DNA from: Microbulbifer sp. Q7
GTDB taxonomy: Bacteria > Pseudomonadota > Gammaproteobacteria > Pseudomonadales > Cellvibrionaceae
NCBI RefSeq assembly: GCF_001639145.1
Contig: NZ_LROY01000001.1
Location: 498,501-562,500, forward strand
Length of the DNA: 64,000 bases
Reading direction: 5' to 3'
The number at the start of each line of letters is the position of its first letter. The stretch's first letter is position 1. Shown here piece by piece: positions 56,817 to 64,000 of this stretch. The notes beneath the pieces were generated by a model. That model was not told where the DNA came from, did not search any database, and saw nothing but the letters and a program-made list of their open reading frames with translations. Position numbers and translations under genes: made by a program.

Positions 56817-57491
56817 TCAGAGCGACGCCATTTCCTGCAGCTCATCCGCCTCCAGGGTGTCTTCCATGGCTTCCACCAGCTCCTCGACCAGTTCGCTGAG
56901 CGCCTCCCTGATGGCCTCTTCGGTATTGTCATTCGCGGCGCGGCCATCGTGGTAGCTGCGCACCCGGTACTTCTGCTCGATCTTGAGCTCGTCGATGTTG
57001 ACACCCTGTTCGCGCAGCGCGGTGCCTTGCTGGTTTTTGAGGGTATAGCGGAATTCGCCAGTGAGCCGCACATTGCCCTGCTCCAGATCGTAATCGCCTT
57101 TCGGCTTCATGGCACTCAAGTGCTTGATCACTTTCAGGTTGAGTGACTTGTGCAGGCTCAGGACACCGTCACGGGCGACCAGCGGAACCTCCTCGTCTTC
57201 CAGATATTGCTGGAGCTCTCGCGCCAGTTCGCTGTGCAGGTGCTGGGTATAGCTGCGCACGGCTTGCTGCTTCAGTTCAGCGAGGCCGCCCCCGCGGCTG
57301 GCCTGGGCCAGCATCAGCTCCAGGTTGCCACTGGAAATGGGCATGGGCACGTCGATATCAATTTCGGTCGGGGCAATGACCAGGCTGGGGATATGCTCGT
57401 CACCCCCCCACATCTGCGCCGTCGCCTGGGTGGACAGACTCATGCCCAGCAGGCCGGCGAACATCAGGCCGCGTAACTTGAAAGTTCTCAT
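56817..57491 (-). CDS. Exported protein of unknown function, tandem paralogue A
   Basis: A 224-residue protein. Start 57491 gives a signal peptide (RTFKLRGLMFAGLLGMSLST, cleaved after ATA). The mature part has LELMLAQASRGGGLAELKQQ, a long amphipathic helix, LEDEEVPLVARDG, YDLEQGNVRLTGEFRYTLKN, and an acidic C-terminal helix (EDTLEADELQEM). It is the same length as the neighbouring gene at 57831-58505 and aligns along its whole length, sharing LLAQA/MLAQA, DEEVPLV, GN, DNT and EDxLEADxL. No known family is recognised. Probably periplasmic or outer-membrane associated. Confidence 0.78.
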   Translation of the reverse strand: MRTFKLRGLMFAGLLGMSLSTQATAQMWGGDEHIPSLVIAPTEIDIDVPMPISSGNLELMLAQASRGGGLAELKQQAVRSYTQHLHSELARELQQYLEDEEVPLVARDGVLSLHKSLNLKVIKHLSAMKPKGDYDLEQGNVRLTGEFRYTLKNQQGTALREQGVNIDELKIEQKYRVRSYHDGRAANDNTEEAIREALSELVEELVEAMEDTLEADELQEMASL

Positions 57492-57830
57492 GCATCGTTC
57501 CCTGTTTTCTTTTTTATAACGGGATTTCATTGGCAGCTGGCGAATGAATTCGCTCTGTTTTGCTCTTATGACAAACAAAGGCTGCCATTTATTGTGATCG
57601 AGCGCAAAAAATTTCCGTGACTTTCGGCTTGGCGGCGGTCAGTTATGTGCGCTGTGTCGCAGTGTGGGGCTTTACTTTGCGGTATGGCTCTGTAGGGGGC
57701 GGGCTGGGTCTGCGTTGTGAAGGGGGCGGAGCGGCAGCGCCTTGGCGTGCTTGCAAGGGAAAAGTGTACAGCGCGCAAGGCGCGGCCTTCGCGCTGTACG
57801 CCCGCCTGAAGGGCTCGGCGGATGAGGGGA
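57492..57830. other. 339-base gap between tandem paralogues
   Basis: It holds the promoter region of paralogue A and a long hairpin just after paralogue B (listed separately). No gene was seen in it. Confidence 0.6.
57766..57799 (-). terminator. Long hairpin after tandem paralogue B
   Basis: GTACAGCGCG / CGCGCTGTAC outer arms with inner AAGGC/GCCTT and a single bulged base. On the minus strand it is followed by ACTTTTCCC, a short T run, 31 bases past the paralogue B stop. A terminator or mRNA-stabilising hairpin is likely. Confidence 0.55.
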
Positions 57831-58505
57831 TTAGCCGCGGCCCACCAGATCCCGCAGGCTGTCTGCTTCGAGGTCGTCCTCAATGCGGTCGATGATGCGG
57901 TCCACCAGCGTGTCGATCATTTTTTCCAGTTGCGCATCCGTGTTGTCTTCGGCTTCCCCGGCCCCCAGAGGTGTCTTGATCTGATAGTTGCCCTTGAGGC
58001 GCAGATCGGCGATATCCAGGCGTTTTGCCGCCAGCACCTCGCCACTGGGGGCGTTCAGCAGAAACTGGTAATCGCCGGAAGCGCTGAGGTTGCCCCGCTC
58101 CACTTCATAGCCGCTCCGGTTCTTGAGGCCGCTCAGCTGTTTAACGATCGAGATATTGATGCTGTTTTGCAGGGTGAGTGAGGTGTTGTCCGTGACCAAT
58201 GGCACTTCTTCATCGACGAAAAATTCGCGCAGCGCGGCCTCCAGCTTTGTCCGCAGCTGGTCACTAAACGCGGTGATGGCTTTCTCGCGGGTGGCGCTCA
58301 GACCCTCGGCAGATGTGGCCTGGGCCAGCAGCGCATCGAAATCGTTACCCTGTAGTGGGGTGGGAATGTCCGCGGCGATTTTGGTGTGCGCCAGGGTGAT
58401 GTGCGGCGCTGGTGTATCGCTGCCGCCAAACAGGCCCTGCGCCCAACACTGGGCGGTAAATAACAGGCTGATCAGTACGGCAGAGTGCTTGATGGATATG
58501 TTCAA
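57831..58505 (-). CDS. Exported protein of unknown function, tandem paralogue B
   Basis: A 224-residue protein with a signal peptide (NISIKHSAVLISLLFTAQCWA, cut before QGLFGG). The mature part parallels paralogue A: DIPTPLQGNDFDALLAQATS, a helix KAITAFSDQLRTKLEAALRE, FVDEEVPLVTDN, YEVERGNLSASGDYQFLLNA, and an acidic end (IEDDLEADSLRDLVG). Both genes point the same way and are 339 bases apart, which indicates local duplication. Function unknown. It lies 252 bases downstream of the recG stop; a palindrome in that gap may be an operator. Confidence 0.78.
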   Translation of the reverse strand: MNISIKHSAVLISLLFTAQCWAQGLFGGSDTPAPHITLAHTKIAADIPTPLQGNDFDALLAQATSAEGLSATREKAITAFSDQLRTKLEAALREFFVDEEVPLVTDNTSLTLQNSINISIVKQLSGLKNRSGYEVERGNLSASGDYQFLLNAPSGEVLAAKRLDIADLRLKGNYQIKTPLGAGEAEDNTDAQLEKMIDTLVDRIIDRIEDDLEADSLRDLVGRG

Positions 58506-58652
58506 GAGAATCTTCCGTTGATAGTCATTTTGAGGGTAAAGGCTGTCGTGGCTGCGCCGGGCTAGCCGGCTCGCACTGATTTCGGGCGTTTTCTAGCTTC
58601 TATGCAGGCTGCCACCACTGACACGGGAGTGCAAAATTATTGGTGACCGGAC

Positions 58653-58668
58653 ATGACCAATAGGTCAT
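58653..58668. promoter_or_regulatory. Palindrome upstream of paralogue B, possible operator
   Basis: ATGACC-AATA-GGTCAT, a perfect 16-base dyad 148 bases before the paralogue B start, overlapping a second dyad ATTGGT...ACCAAT (58639-58661). The form suits a small homodimeric repressor; which one is not known. Confidence 0.35.
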
Positions 58669-58757
58669 ATAGATTGAGGGGGGTACGCCAATGAGCGCTG
58701 TGAAGCGCGTCTGGCTAACGGGGGGCAGTGCGTGCGACGGGTAATTGAAGCGGGAGG

Positions 58758-60881
58758 TCAGGCTTCGGCAAAGCGCGGCTTATTGTGCAACCAGCGTCGC
58801 ACCAGCGCGGCGCGGTTCTCACTACTCAACTGGGGCGCTGCCGCCATCTTCTGCACTTGGGGCAAGAGGTGGGCGTCTCGCTGCAGGTCGGCGATGCGGT
58901 GCTGTATTTCACCGGTCTGACGGGTGCCGAGAATTTCTCCCGGGCCGCGCAGGCGCAGGTCCTCTTCGGCGATGGCAAAGCCGTCCGCGTGATCGCGCAG
59001 GGCCTGCAGGCGCGCGCGACCATTGGCGGACAGCGGTGTGGAGTACATCAGCACGCAGTGACTGGCAACGCTGCCCCGGCCCACGCGCCCCCTTAGCTGG
59101 TGCAGCTGGGCAAGCCCCAGACGCTCGGGGTTCTCGATAATCATCAGGCTGGCGTTGGGCACATCCACACCCACCTCGATGACCGTGGTGGCCACCAGCA
59201 GGTCGATTTCACCGGCCTTGAAGGCTTTCATCACCAGGTCTTTGGCGTCCGGCTTCATGCGCCCGTGTACCAGCGCCACCCGCACGCCGTCCAGAGTGTC
59301 GGCCAGCTCCTCGGCAGTGGACTCTGCGGCCTGCGCCTGCAAGGTCTCCGACTCCTCAATCAAGGTGCACACCCAGTAGGCCTGGCGCCCTTCGCGTACG
59401 GCGCTTTGCACCCGTGCCATCACGTCGTAGCGGCGCTCGTTGGAAATGGCCACGGTATTGATCGGCTGGCGCCCGGGAGGCAGCTCGTCGATCACCGAGC
59501 AGTCCAGGTCGGCAAAGGCGGACATGGCCAGGGTGCGGGGGATCGGTGTGGCGGTCATGATCAGCTGGTGGGGCTGGGTGCGTGTGGGCCCGTCTTGGGC
59601 GCCCTTTTCCCTCAGTTGCAAACGCTGGGCGACGCCAAAGCGGTGCTGCTCGTCAATGATCACCAGCGCCAGGCGGTGAAACTCGACGCCCTCCTGAAAC
59701 AGGGCGTGGGTCCCCACCACCAGCTGTGCGTCGCCATTGGCGATGGCCGCCAACTGCGCCCGACGCTCGGCCGCTTTCATGCTGCCGGTGAGCCAGGCAA
59801 CGGTGATTCCCAAGGGTTCGAGCCAGGCGCTGAAATTGATGCGGTGCTGCTCCGCGAGAATTTCCGTAGGTGCCATGACCGCGCACTGGTGACCGGCGCC
59901 GATGGCCTGCAGTGCGGCGCGGGCGGCGACCAGGGTTTTGCCGGCACCCACATCCCCCTGCAACAGGCGCATCATTGGGGTACTCGTGGCGAGATCCCTG
60001 GCGATTTCCCTCCCAACCCGTTGTTGCGCATTGGTGGGTGCAAACGGCAGGCGCGCGAGAAAATCCCGTTCCAGCGCGGCGTTCGGCTGCAACGGGGGCG
60101 CCGCTACTGTGGAGGCGCTGCGGCGCAGCTCCAGCAAGCTCAGGTGGTGGGCCAGCAGCTCTTCCAGGGCGAGGCGCTGCTGTGCGGGGTGCTGGCCCTC
60201 GGCCAGTTGGACAATATCGGCATCTGCCGGCGGTCGGTGCAGGTACATCAGGGCCCCGGTCAGCGGCATTTGCAGCCGCTGCGGCAGCAGTGTCGCGGGC
60301 ACCAGCTCGGTGACATTGCCCTCCGCCAACCAGTCGAGCCCCTGCCCGATCAGAGCGCGCAGGCGCCCCTGGCCCAGCCCTTCGGTCAGTGGGTAAACCG
60401 GCGTCAGGGTTTCCGCGGTGGGTGAAACATCTTCGCCAACAATTTCGGTTTCCGGGTGGTACAGCTCGATGCCGGCACTGCCTCGCCGGGCCTCGCCGTA
60501 GCAGCGCACCCGGGAGCCAGGTGTCAGGCGATTTTTCTGTGCCGCGGTGAAATGGAAAAAACGCAGGGTGACGCTGCCGGTGGTGTCCTGAATGCGCACC
60601 GCCAGGCTGCGGCGGCGGCCGAATACCACATCGGCGGCGCGCACCTCGCCTTCGATGACCGCGTCCATACCCGGGCGCAGCCCTGCCAGGGGAACCACGC
60701 GGGTGCGGTCCTGGTAGCGGGCGGGCAGGTGGAACAGCAGGTCCTGCAGGGAACTGATGTGCAGTTTGGCGAGGGTTTCCGCCAGTTTGGCGCCGACACC
60801 CTTGAGTGCGGTCACCGGAATTTCTGCCAGCGGTTGTGGTGACGGTGTGTGCGTTTGCTTCACGGACTCGGTAGTTGGCAC
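58758..60881 (-). CDS. recG: ATP-dependent DNA helicase RecG
   Basis: A 707-residue helicase. N-terminal wedge/OB domain (VRIQDTTGSVTLRFFHFTAA), Walker A LQGDVGAGKT (about 309-316), the DEQH box VIIDEQHRFG (about 410) and C-terminal motifs IEVGVDVPNASLMIIENPER and QLRGRVGRG. It remodels stalled replication forks and Holliday junctions. Its start overlaps the end of oxyR by 22 bases, so the two are translationally coupled, as in the oxyR-recG operon of Pseudomonas aeruginosa. Confidence 0.96.
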   Translation of the reverse strand: MPTTESVKQTHTPSPQPLAEIPVTALKGVGAKLAETLAKLHISSLQDLLFHLPARYQDRTRVVPLAGLRPGMDAVIEGEVRAADVVFGRRRSLAVRIQDTTGSVTLRFFHFTAAQKNRLTPGSRVRCYGEARRGSAGIELYHPETEIVGEDVSPTAETLTPVYPLTEGLGQGRLRALIGQGLDWLAEGNVTELVPATLLPQRLQMPLTGALMYLHRPPADADIVQLAEGQHPAQQRLALEELLAHHLSLLELRRSASTVAAPPLQPNAALERDFLARLPFAPTNAQQRVGREIARDLATSTPMMRLLQGDVGAGKTLVAARAALQAIGAGHQCAVMAPTEILAEQHRINFSAWLEPLGITVAWLTGSMKAAERRAQLAAIANGDAQLVVGTHALFQEGVEFHRLALVIIDEQHRFGVAQRLQLREKGAQDGPTRTQPHQLIMTATPIPRTLAMSAFADLDCSVIDELPPGRQPINTVAISNERRYDVMARVQSAVREGRQAYWVCTLIEESETLQAQAAESTAEELADTLDGVRVALVHGRMKPDAKDLVMKAFKAGEIDLLVATTVIEVGVDVPNASLMIIENPERLGLAQLHQLRGRVGRGSVASHCVLMYSTPLSANGRARLQALRDHADGFAIAEEDLRLRGPGEILGTRQTGEIQHRIADLQRDAHLLPQVQKMAAAPQLSSENRAALVRRWLHNKPRFAEA

Positions 60882-61783
60882 TGGTTAATGGCGTCGCGCA
60901 GCATATCGATGGCGCGGTGACGTGGAAAACTGGCGCGCCACGCCAGCGCTACGGTGCGCTGGGGCGCCGGCGCCACGAACGGGCGAGTGACCAGTACCCC
61001 GGTGGCGTACTGGGACGCAGCCGCCGCCGATAGCGGCAGCACGGTGATGCCCAGGCGCGAGGCGACCATGTGGCGCAGGGTTTCCAGGGAGCTGCCGTCC
61101 GCGGCGGTGCGGATATGGCCGCTACCGGCTTCTTTTTCGATCGACTGCTGCAACTGCGGGCAGGCCTCGAGTACCTGGTCGCGGAAACAGTGCCCCTCCC
61201 CCAACAGCAGCACATTGTCTTCGCACAGCTGTTCCGGCGTCAGTGCCTCGTACTGGGCCAGCGGGTGGTCGGAAGGCATCAGCACCACGAAGGGCTCATC
61301 GTACAGCGGCTGTGTGACCACGTCGGGTTCGGTAAACGGCAGCGCCAGAATGACCGCGTCCAGCTCGCCTTTGCGCAGCCGTCCGCGCAGGGTGGACGTG
61401 TAGCCCTCCTCCACGAACAGGGGCATCTGCGGCGCGCGCTGCTGGAGCTGCGGGATAAAGTGCGGAAACAGATAGGGGCCGATGGTGAAGATTGCGCCAA
61501 CGGAGAGGGGGCTGCTCAGCTGATCCTTACCGGCACTGGCGATGTCTTTGATGGCCGCGGACTGTTCCAGCACCAGCTGCGCCTGCGCGACGATACGCTC
61601 GCCCAGTGGCGTGGCCTGCACACGGGTCTTGGAGCGCTCGAAAAGCGCCACGCCGAGCTCTTTTTCCAGCTTTTTAACCGCAATGGACAGGGTGGGCTGG
61701 CTCACAAAACAGCGTTCTGCAGCGCGCCCGAAGTGCTGCTCCTGAGCCAGGGTGACGATATAGCGCAGTTCGTTGAGGGTCAT
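60860..61783 (-). CDS. oxyR: Peroxide-sensing regulator OxyR
   Basis: A 307-residue LysR-type activator. HTH near residues 18-37 (FGRAAERCFVSQPTLSIAVK). The peroxide-reactive cysteines are at the classic positions: Cys199 in LGEGHCFRDQ and Cys208 in VLEACPQ. HMVASRLGITVLP follows, as in E. coli OxyR. Oxidation forms the 199-208 disulfide and switches on antioxidant genes. recG overlaps its end. The upstream gap holds a terminator-like hairpin on the opposite strand. Confidence 0.96.
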   Translation of the reverse strand: MTLNELRYIVTLAQEQHFGRAAERCFVSQPTLSIAVKKLEKELGVALFERSKTRVQATPLGERIVAQAQLVLEQSAAIKDIASAGKDQLSSPLSVGAIFTIGPYLFPHFIPQLQQRAPQMPLFVEEGYTSTLRGRLRKGELDAVILALPFTEPDVVTQPLYDEPFVVLMPSDHPLAQYEALTPEQLCEDNVLLLGEGHCFRDQVLEACPQLQQSIEKEAGSGHIRTAADGSSLETLRHMVASRLGITVLPLSAAAASQYATGVLVTRPFVAPAPQRTVALAWRASFPRHRAIDMLRDAINQCQLPSP

Positions 61784-61934
61784 GGTAAACGCAATCAGAG
61801 AAATCTTGGCGATAGAGTTTATTCATAAACCCCCCTGGGCGGCCAGCAAATCTGCTGCTACCGCGTATGAATGTCTCAATCTAGAAAAAAATGCTATTAA
61901 TTAAAAACTCAGTTAGTAAAATTTGCTATTAAGG

Positions 61935-61965
61935 TGCCACTGGACCCGGTGGCATGGCGCTTTTT
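61935..61965 (+). terminator. Hairpin with T run in the oxyR-glsB gap
   Basis: TGCCAC-TGGACCCG-GTGGCA, then TGGCGC and seven T. It points away from oxyR and lies before the GlsB-type gene, so it terminates no visible protein gene. It could end a short RNA divergent from oxyR, or act as a leader attenuator for the next gene. Repeats of TGCTATTAA at 61892 and 61924 precede it. Confidence 0.45.
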
Positions 61966-62019
61966 TTGCTATACGTGTAAGGGCAAGTGTTCAAAACACA
62001 CAAAGCGGAGAAACGCTCT

Positions 62020-62277
62020 ATGGGTATATTGTCTTGGATTATTTTGGGCCTGATCGCAGGCGCGCTGGCGAAGTGGATCATGCCCGGCCCGGATCCCGGT
62101 GGCTGGATTGTCACCATGGTCATCGGTATTGTCGGCGCCTTTATTGGTGGCTGGCTGGGCTCTCTGGTGGGCATTGGTGGCCCGGTAACCGGCTTCTCAC
62201 TGGGAGACATTGTTACCGCGGTAATTGGTGCGATCGTACTACTTTTCATTTACCGCATGGTGAAATCGCGCAGTTGA
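62020..62277 (+). CDS. GlsB/YeaQ/YmgE-family stress membrane protein
   Basis: An 85-residue membrane protein. MGILSWIILGLIAGALAKWI opens it, followed by the conserved PGPDPGGW loop and a second and third helix (GIVGAFIGGWLG; AVIGAIVLLFIYRM). The family is widespread, induced by general or envelope stress, and of unknown biochemistry. ATG 62020 follows a GCGGAG site. A GC-rich hairpin lies after the stop. Confidence 0.9.
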   Translation: MGILSWIILGLIAGALAKWIMPGPDPGGWIVTMVIGIVGAFIGGWLGSLVGIGGPVTGFSLGDIVTAVIGAIVLLFIYRMVKSRS

Positions 62278-62300
62278 CCCGTCACTAGTGCTTTCAATAC

Positions 62301-62328
62301 CCGGGCCCGCGTTATACTGCGGGCCCGG
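62301..62328. terminator. GC-rich hairpin after the GlsB-type gene
   Basis: CCGGGCCCGC / GCGGGCCCGG with an 8-base loop, 24 bases past the stop. No long T run. A termination or RNA-end role is plausible. Confidence 0.5.
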
Positions 62329-62486
62329 TTCACAGATTGCGGTTGGCAAACAAGCTATAAATAGCGCTGCTGACTGAATGTTCGCGGTAATTCATAAAAA
62401 CTATTTCGGTGCGACGCAGTTTCCGCTGCGGCATCGTGTATTGTGGGGACTGAAGTTCGGTACCCCGGGGGTTGATACGAGCGGTT

Positions 62487-63365
62487 ATGGCAAAGGAAAA
62501 CGTCTGGATCTTCGGTTGTGGTGACCTGGGGACTCGTCTGGCACTGAAGCTGGATCGCAATGCATACGATGTATTCGGAGTGCGACGCAATCCCCTGCAG
62601 GCGCTGTCACGCAAGCGCCGCGCCGATGTGGTCAACTGGCGTCGCGGCGATGCCACCAAACCGGAAGATATCCAGCGGCACCTGAGCAACGGTGCCGATA
62701 TTGTGATTGCTACCTTTACCCCTGGCGCGAGTACGCCGCAGGCTTACCAGCGTGCCTACGTAGAAACCGCCACCGCCATGCGCGATAGCCTCGCGGCCAT
62801 GGATAAGCCCCCCCGTCTGTTTCTGTGGATATCGTCCACCCGCGTGTACGGCCAGAGTGGTGACCAGTGGCTCGATGAGCGCTCCCAGCCCCTGCCGGGC
62901 AGTTATCAGGGTGAGGCGCTACTCGCCGCAGAGAAAATCGTGCAGTCTTCCGGCACGGAAACCTGTGTGGTGCGCTTTGCCGGTATTTACGGTCCGGGCC
63001 GCGACCGTCTGTTATCCCAGGTACGCGCCGGCCGCTGTGCGCCGCCGTCACCACCCCAGTACAGTAACCGGATTCATGTGGATGATGCCGTGGGATTCCT
63101 GGCGCACCTGATCGAGGGCCAGAAGAAAGGAATGCCGCTGGAGAAGCTGTACATCGGCGCCGACTGTACGCCGGTACCCATGTATGAATTACAGAGCTGG
63201 CTGGCGAAGTCTATGGGGTACACCAGCGCGCACCTGCGTGAAGAGGTGGCGACCAGTGAGCGTCGCTCGAAGAAAATGAGCAACAAGCGCATGCTGGAGA
63301 GCGGCTATACGATGCTGTATCCGGATTATCGTGCGGGCTACAGTACCCTGTTGGAAAACGACTGA
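62487..63365 (+). CDS. NAD-dependent epimerase/SDR-like protein (YeeZ-like)
   Basis: A 292-residue protein of the extended SDR fold. NAD-binding start VWIFGCGDLGTRLALKL; active-site region LWISSTRVYGQSGDQWLDE, with the YxxxK tyrosine position shifted as in YeeZ-type atypical SDRs; then CVVRFAGIYGPGRDRL and RIHVDDAVGFLAHLI. The exact substrate is unknown; relatives are annotated as NAD(P)-dependent epimerase/dehydratases. ATG 62487 is chosen over a TTG at 62472. It is convergent with ridA. Confidence 0.82.
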   Translation: MAKENVWIFGCGDLGTRLALKLDRNAYDVFGVRRNPLQALSRKRRADVVNWRRGDATKPEDIQRHLSNGADIVIATFTPGASTPQAYQRAYVETATAMRDSLAAMDKPPRLFLWISSTRVYGQSGDQWLDERSQPLPGSYQGEALLAAEKIVQSSGTETCVVRFAGIYGPGRDRLLSQVRAGRCAPPSPPQYSNRIHVDDAVGFLAHLIEGQKKGMPLEKLYIGADCTPVPMYELQSWLAKSMGYTSAHLREEVATSERRSKKMSNKRMLESGYTMLYPDYRAGYSTLLEND

Positions 63366-63373
63366 GCTATCTG

Positions 63374-63403
63374 GCTACCAATCTAGCTACCAATCTAGCT
63401 ACC
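63374..63403. repeat. Short tandem repeat, 12-base unit
   Basis: GCTACCAATCTA occurs at 63374-63385 and 63386-63397, followed by a partial third unit GCTACC. It lies in the gap between the convergent SDR and ridA genes; no coding role. Confidence 0.8.
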
Positions 63404-63452
63404 TACACCGCGCCACCCGCTTCGGGCGGCGCAGCAACCCTGACATCCCCTG

Positions 63453-63836
63453 TTAGATCACCATCACCGCTTCGGCTTCAAACTGCGCGCCTTTGGGCAA
63501 CTCACTGACGCCGACGGCGGCGCGTGCGGGGAACGGCTTGGTAAACACCTCTTCCATTACCGCATTGACGGTGGCGAAGTTGCTGAGGTCCGTGAGGTAC
63601 AGGTTCAGCTTGACGATCGAGTCCAGGGAACCGTTGGCTGCCTCACACACCGCCTTGAGGTTTTTAAACACCTGCTCAGCCTGCTCCCTGAAGTCGTCGG
63701 AAATCAGCTCCATGGTTTCGGGCACCAGTGGAATCTGGCCGGAAAGATAAATGGTGTTATCGACTTTGACCGCTTGCGAGTAGCTGCCGATTGCGGCCGG
63801 TGCCTTATCGGTTTTTATCACGGCACGATTGGGCAT
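63453..63836 (-). CDS. ridA: Enamine/imine deaminase RidA
   Basis: A 127-residue YjgF/YER057c/UK114 protein with the active-site residues Arg105 (PFPARAAVGVSELP) and Glu120 (GAQFEAEAVMVI), numbered as in E. coli RidA. IYLSGQIPLVPETMEL is the conserved N-terminal block. It hydrolyses reactive 2-aminoacrylate and other imines made by PLP enzymes. GGAGAAG supports the start at 63836. In related bacteria spoT lies just upstream; that region is outside the window. Confidence 0.95.
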   Translation of the reverse strand: MPNRAVIKTDKAPAAIGSYSQAVKVDNTIYLSGQIPLVPETMELISDDFREQAEQVFKNLKAVCEAANGSLDSIVKLNLYLTDLSNFATVNAVMEEVFTKPFPARAAVGVSELPKGAQFEAEAVMVI

Positions 63837-64000
63837 AGGTTACTTCTCCGGGCCTGACAGGGCCTGCTTGCTGAAAAATAAAGCGGGAAAATATAGCGCG
63901 GTTTTTTGGGTTTGGGGAGTAATGCCGGCGGCGGGCTGTCGATATGCGCGCCCTGTCCACATTGCACCGGTCTTCGCGCAAAACCACACCCGCTTTTGCG
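63837..64000. other. Window end, upstream of ridA
   Basis: 164 bases beyond the ridA start. A minus frame of 60 codons overlaps the ridA leader but shows no family. No gene could be assigned. Confidence 0.5.

Noticed and set aside
61795..61825. OxyR binding site near the oxyR start (ATAG-N7-TCAT)
   Set aside because: Only one weak half is recognisable; the full four-element motif is absent.

Overview
This window looks like chromosome of a free-living, GC-rich marine gammaproteobacterium. The gene content (VF530-family protein, TonB receptor beside a TPR-sulfotransferase, Pst/PhoBR, UbiC/UbiA, OxyR-RecG, RidA) fits Cellvibrionales, possibly the Microbulbifer group. That placement is inferred from gene content and was not tested with a tree. 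No rRNA, tRNA, CRISPR array, transposase or phage gene was seen.

Layout. 0-1.7 kb: end of an NAD(P)-binding SDR gene, a VF530 protein and a Blc-like lipocalin, in an overlapping chain. 2.2-6.2 kb: TonB-dependent receptor, terminator, TPR-sulfotransferase. 6.2-14.6 kb: two divergent arms around a LysR gene. The minus arm is pirin, a CPA1 Na+/H+ antiporter and a KefC-type K+ efflux antiporter. The plus arm is LysR, a Gfo/Idh/MocA oxidoreductase, DoxX, glutathionyl-hydroquinone reductase (yqjG) and a beta-class glutathione transferase. Together these look like a quinone/electrophile defence locus. 14.7-18.7 kb (minus): Bcr/CflA efflux pump, DUF4153 membrane protein, HexR. 18.8-19.1 kb: two inverted copies of a palindromic repeat. 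19.2-22.7 kb: uvrD behind a clear LexA box, then an orphan TRAP binding protein.

22.7-31.3 kb is the most accessory-looking part: two unknown lipoproteins, a groES-groEL operon whose GroEL lacks the usual GGM tail, an unknown protein, and a 960-residue lipoprotein of visibly lower GC. That last gene is flanked by a yciA fragment on one side and intact yciA on the other. 31.5-38.1 kb: copper/silver efflux operon (CopL-like protein, CusC, CusB with a fused CusF domain, CusA). 38.1-41.1 kb: an LpxL-type acyltransferase and TRAP permeases DctQ/DctM with no binding protein beside them.

41.3-53.7 kb is phosphate-centred: pstS-pstC-pstA-pstB-phoU behind one Pho box and phoB-phoR behind another. Between them lie a porin, an M48 lipoprotein peptidase, a DUF4265-like protein, yaaA and a small membrane protein. 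53.7-64 kb: ubiC-ubiA, a dicarboxylate/amino-acid symporter, two tandem paralogous exported proteins of unknown function, oxyR-recG, a GlsB-type membrane protein, an SDR epimerase-like protein and ridA. Stress themes recur: peroxide (OxyR, YaaA), electrophiles (KefC, GSTs, pirin), heat (GroESL), DNA damage (UvrD, RecG), copper (Cus) and phosphate starvation (Pho).
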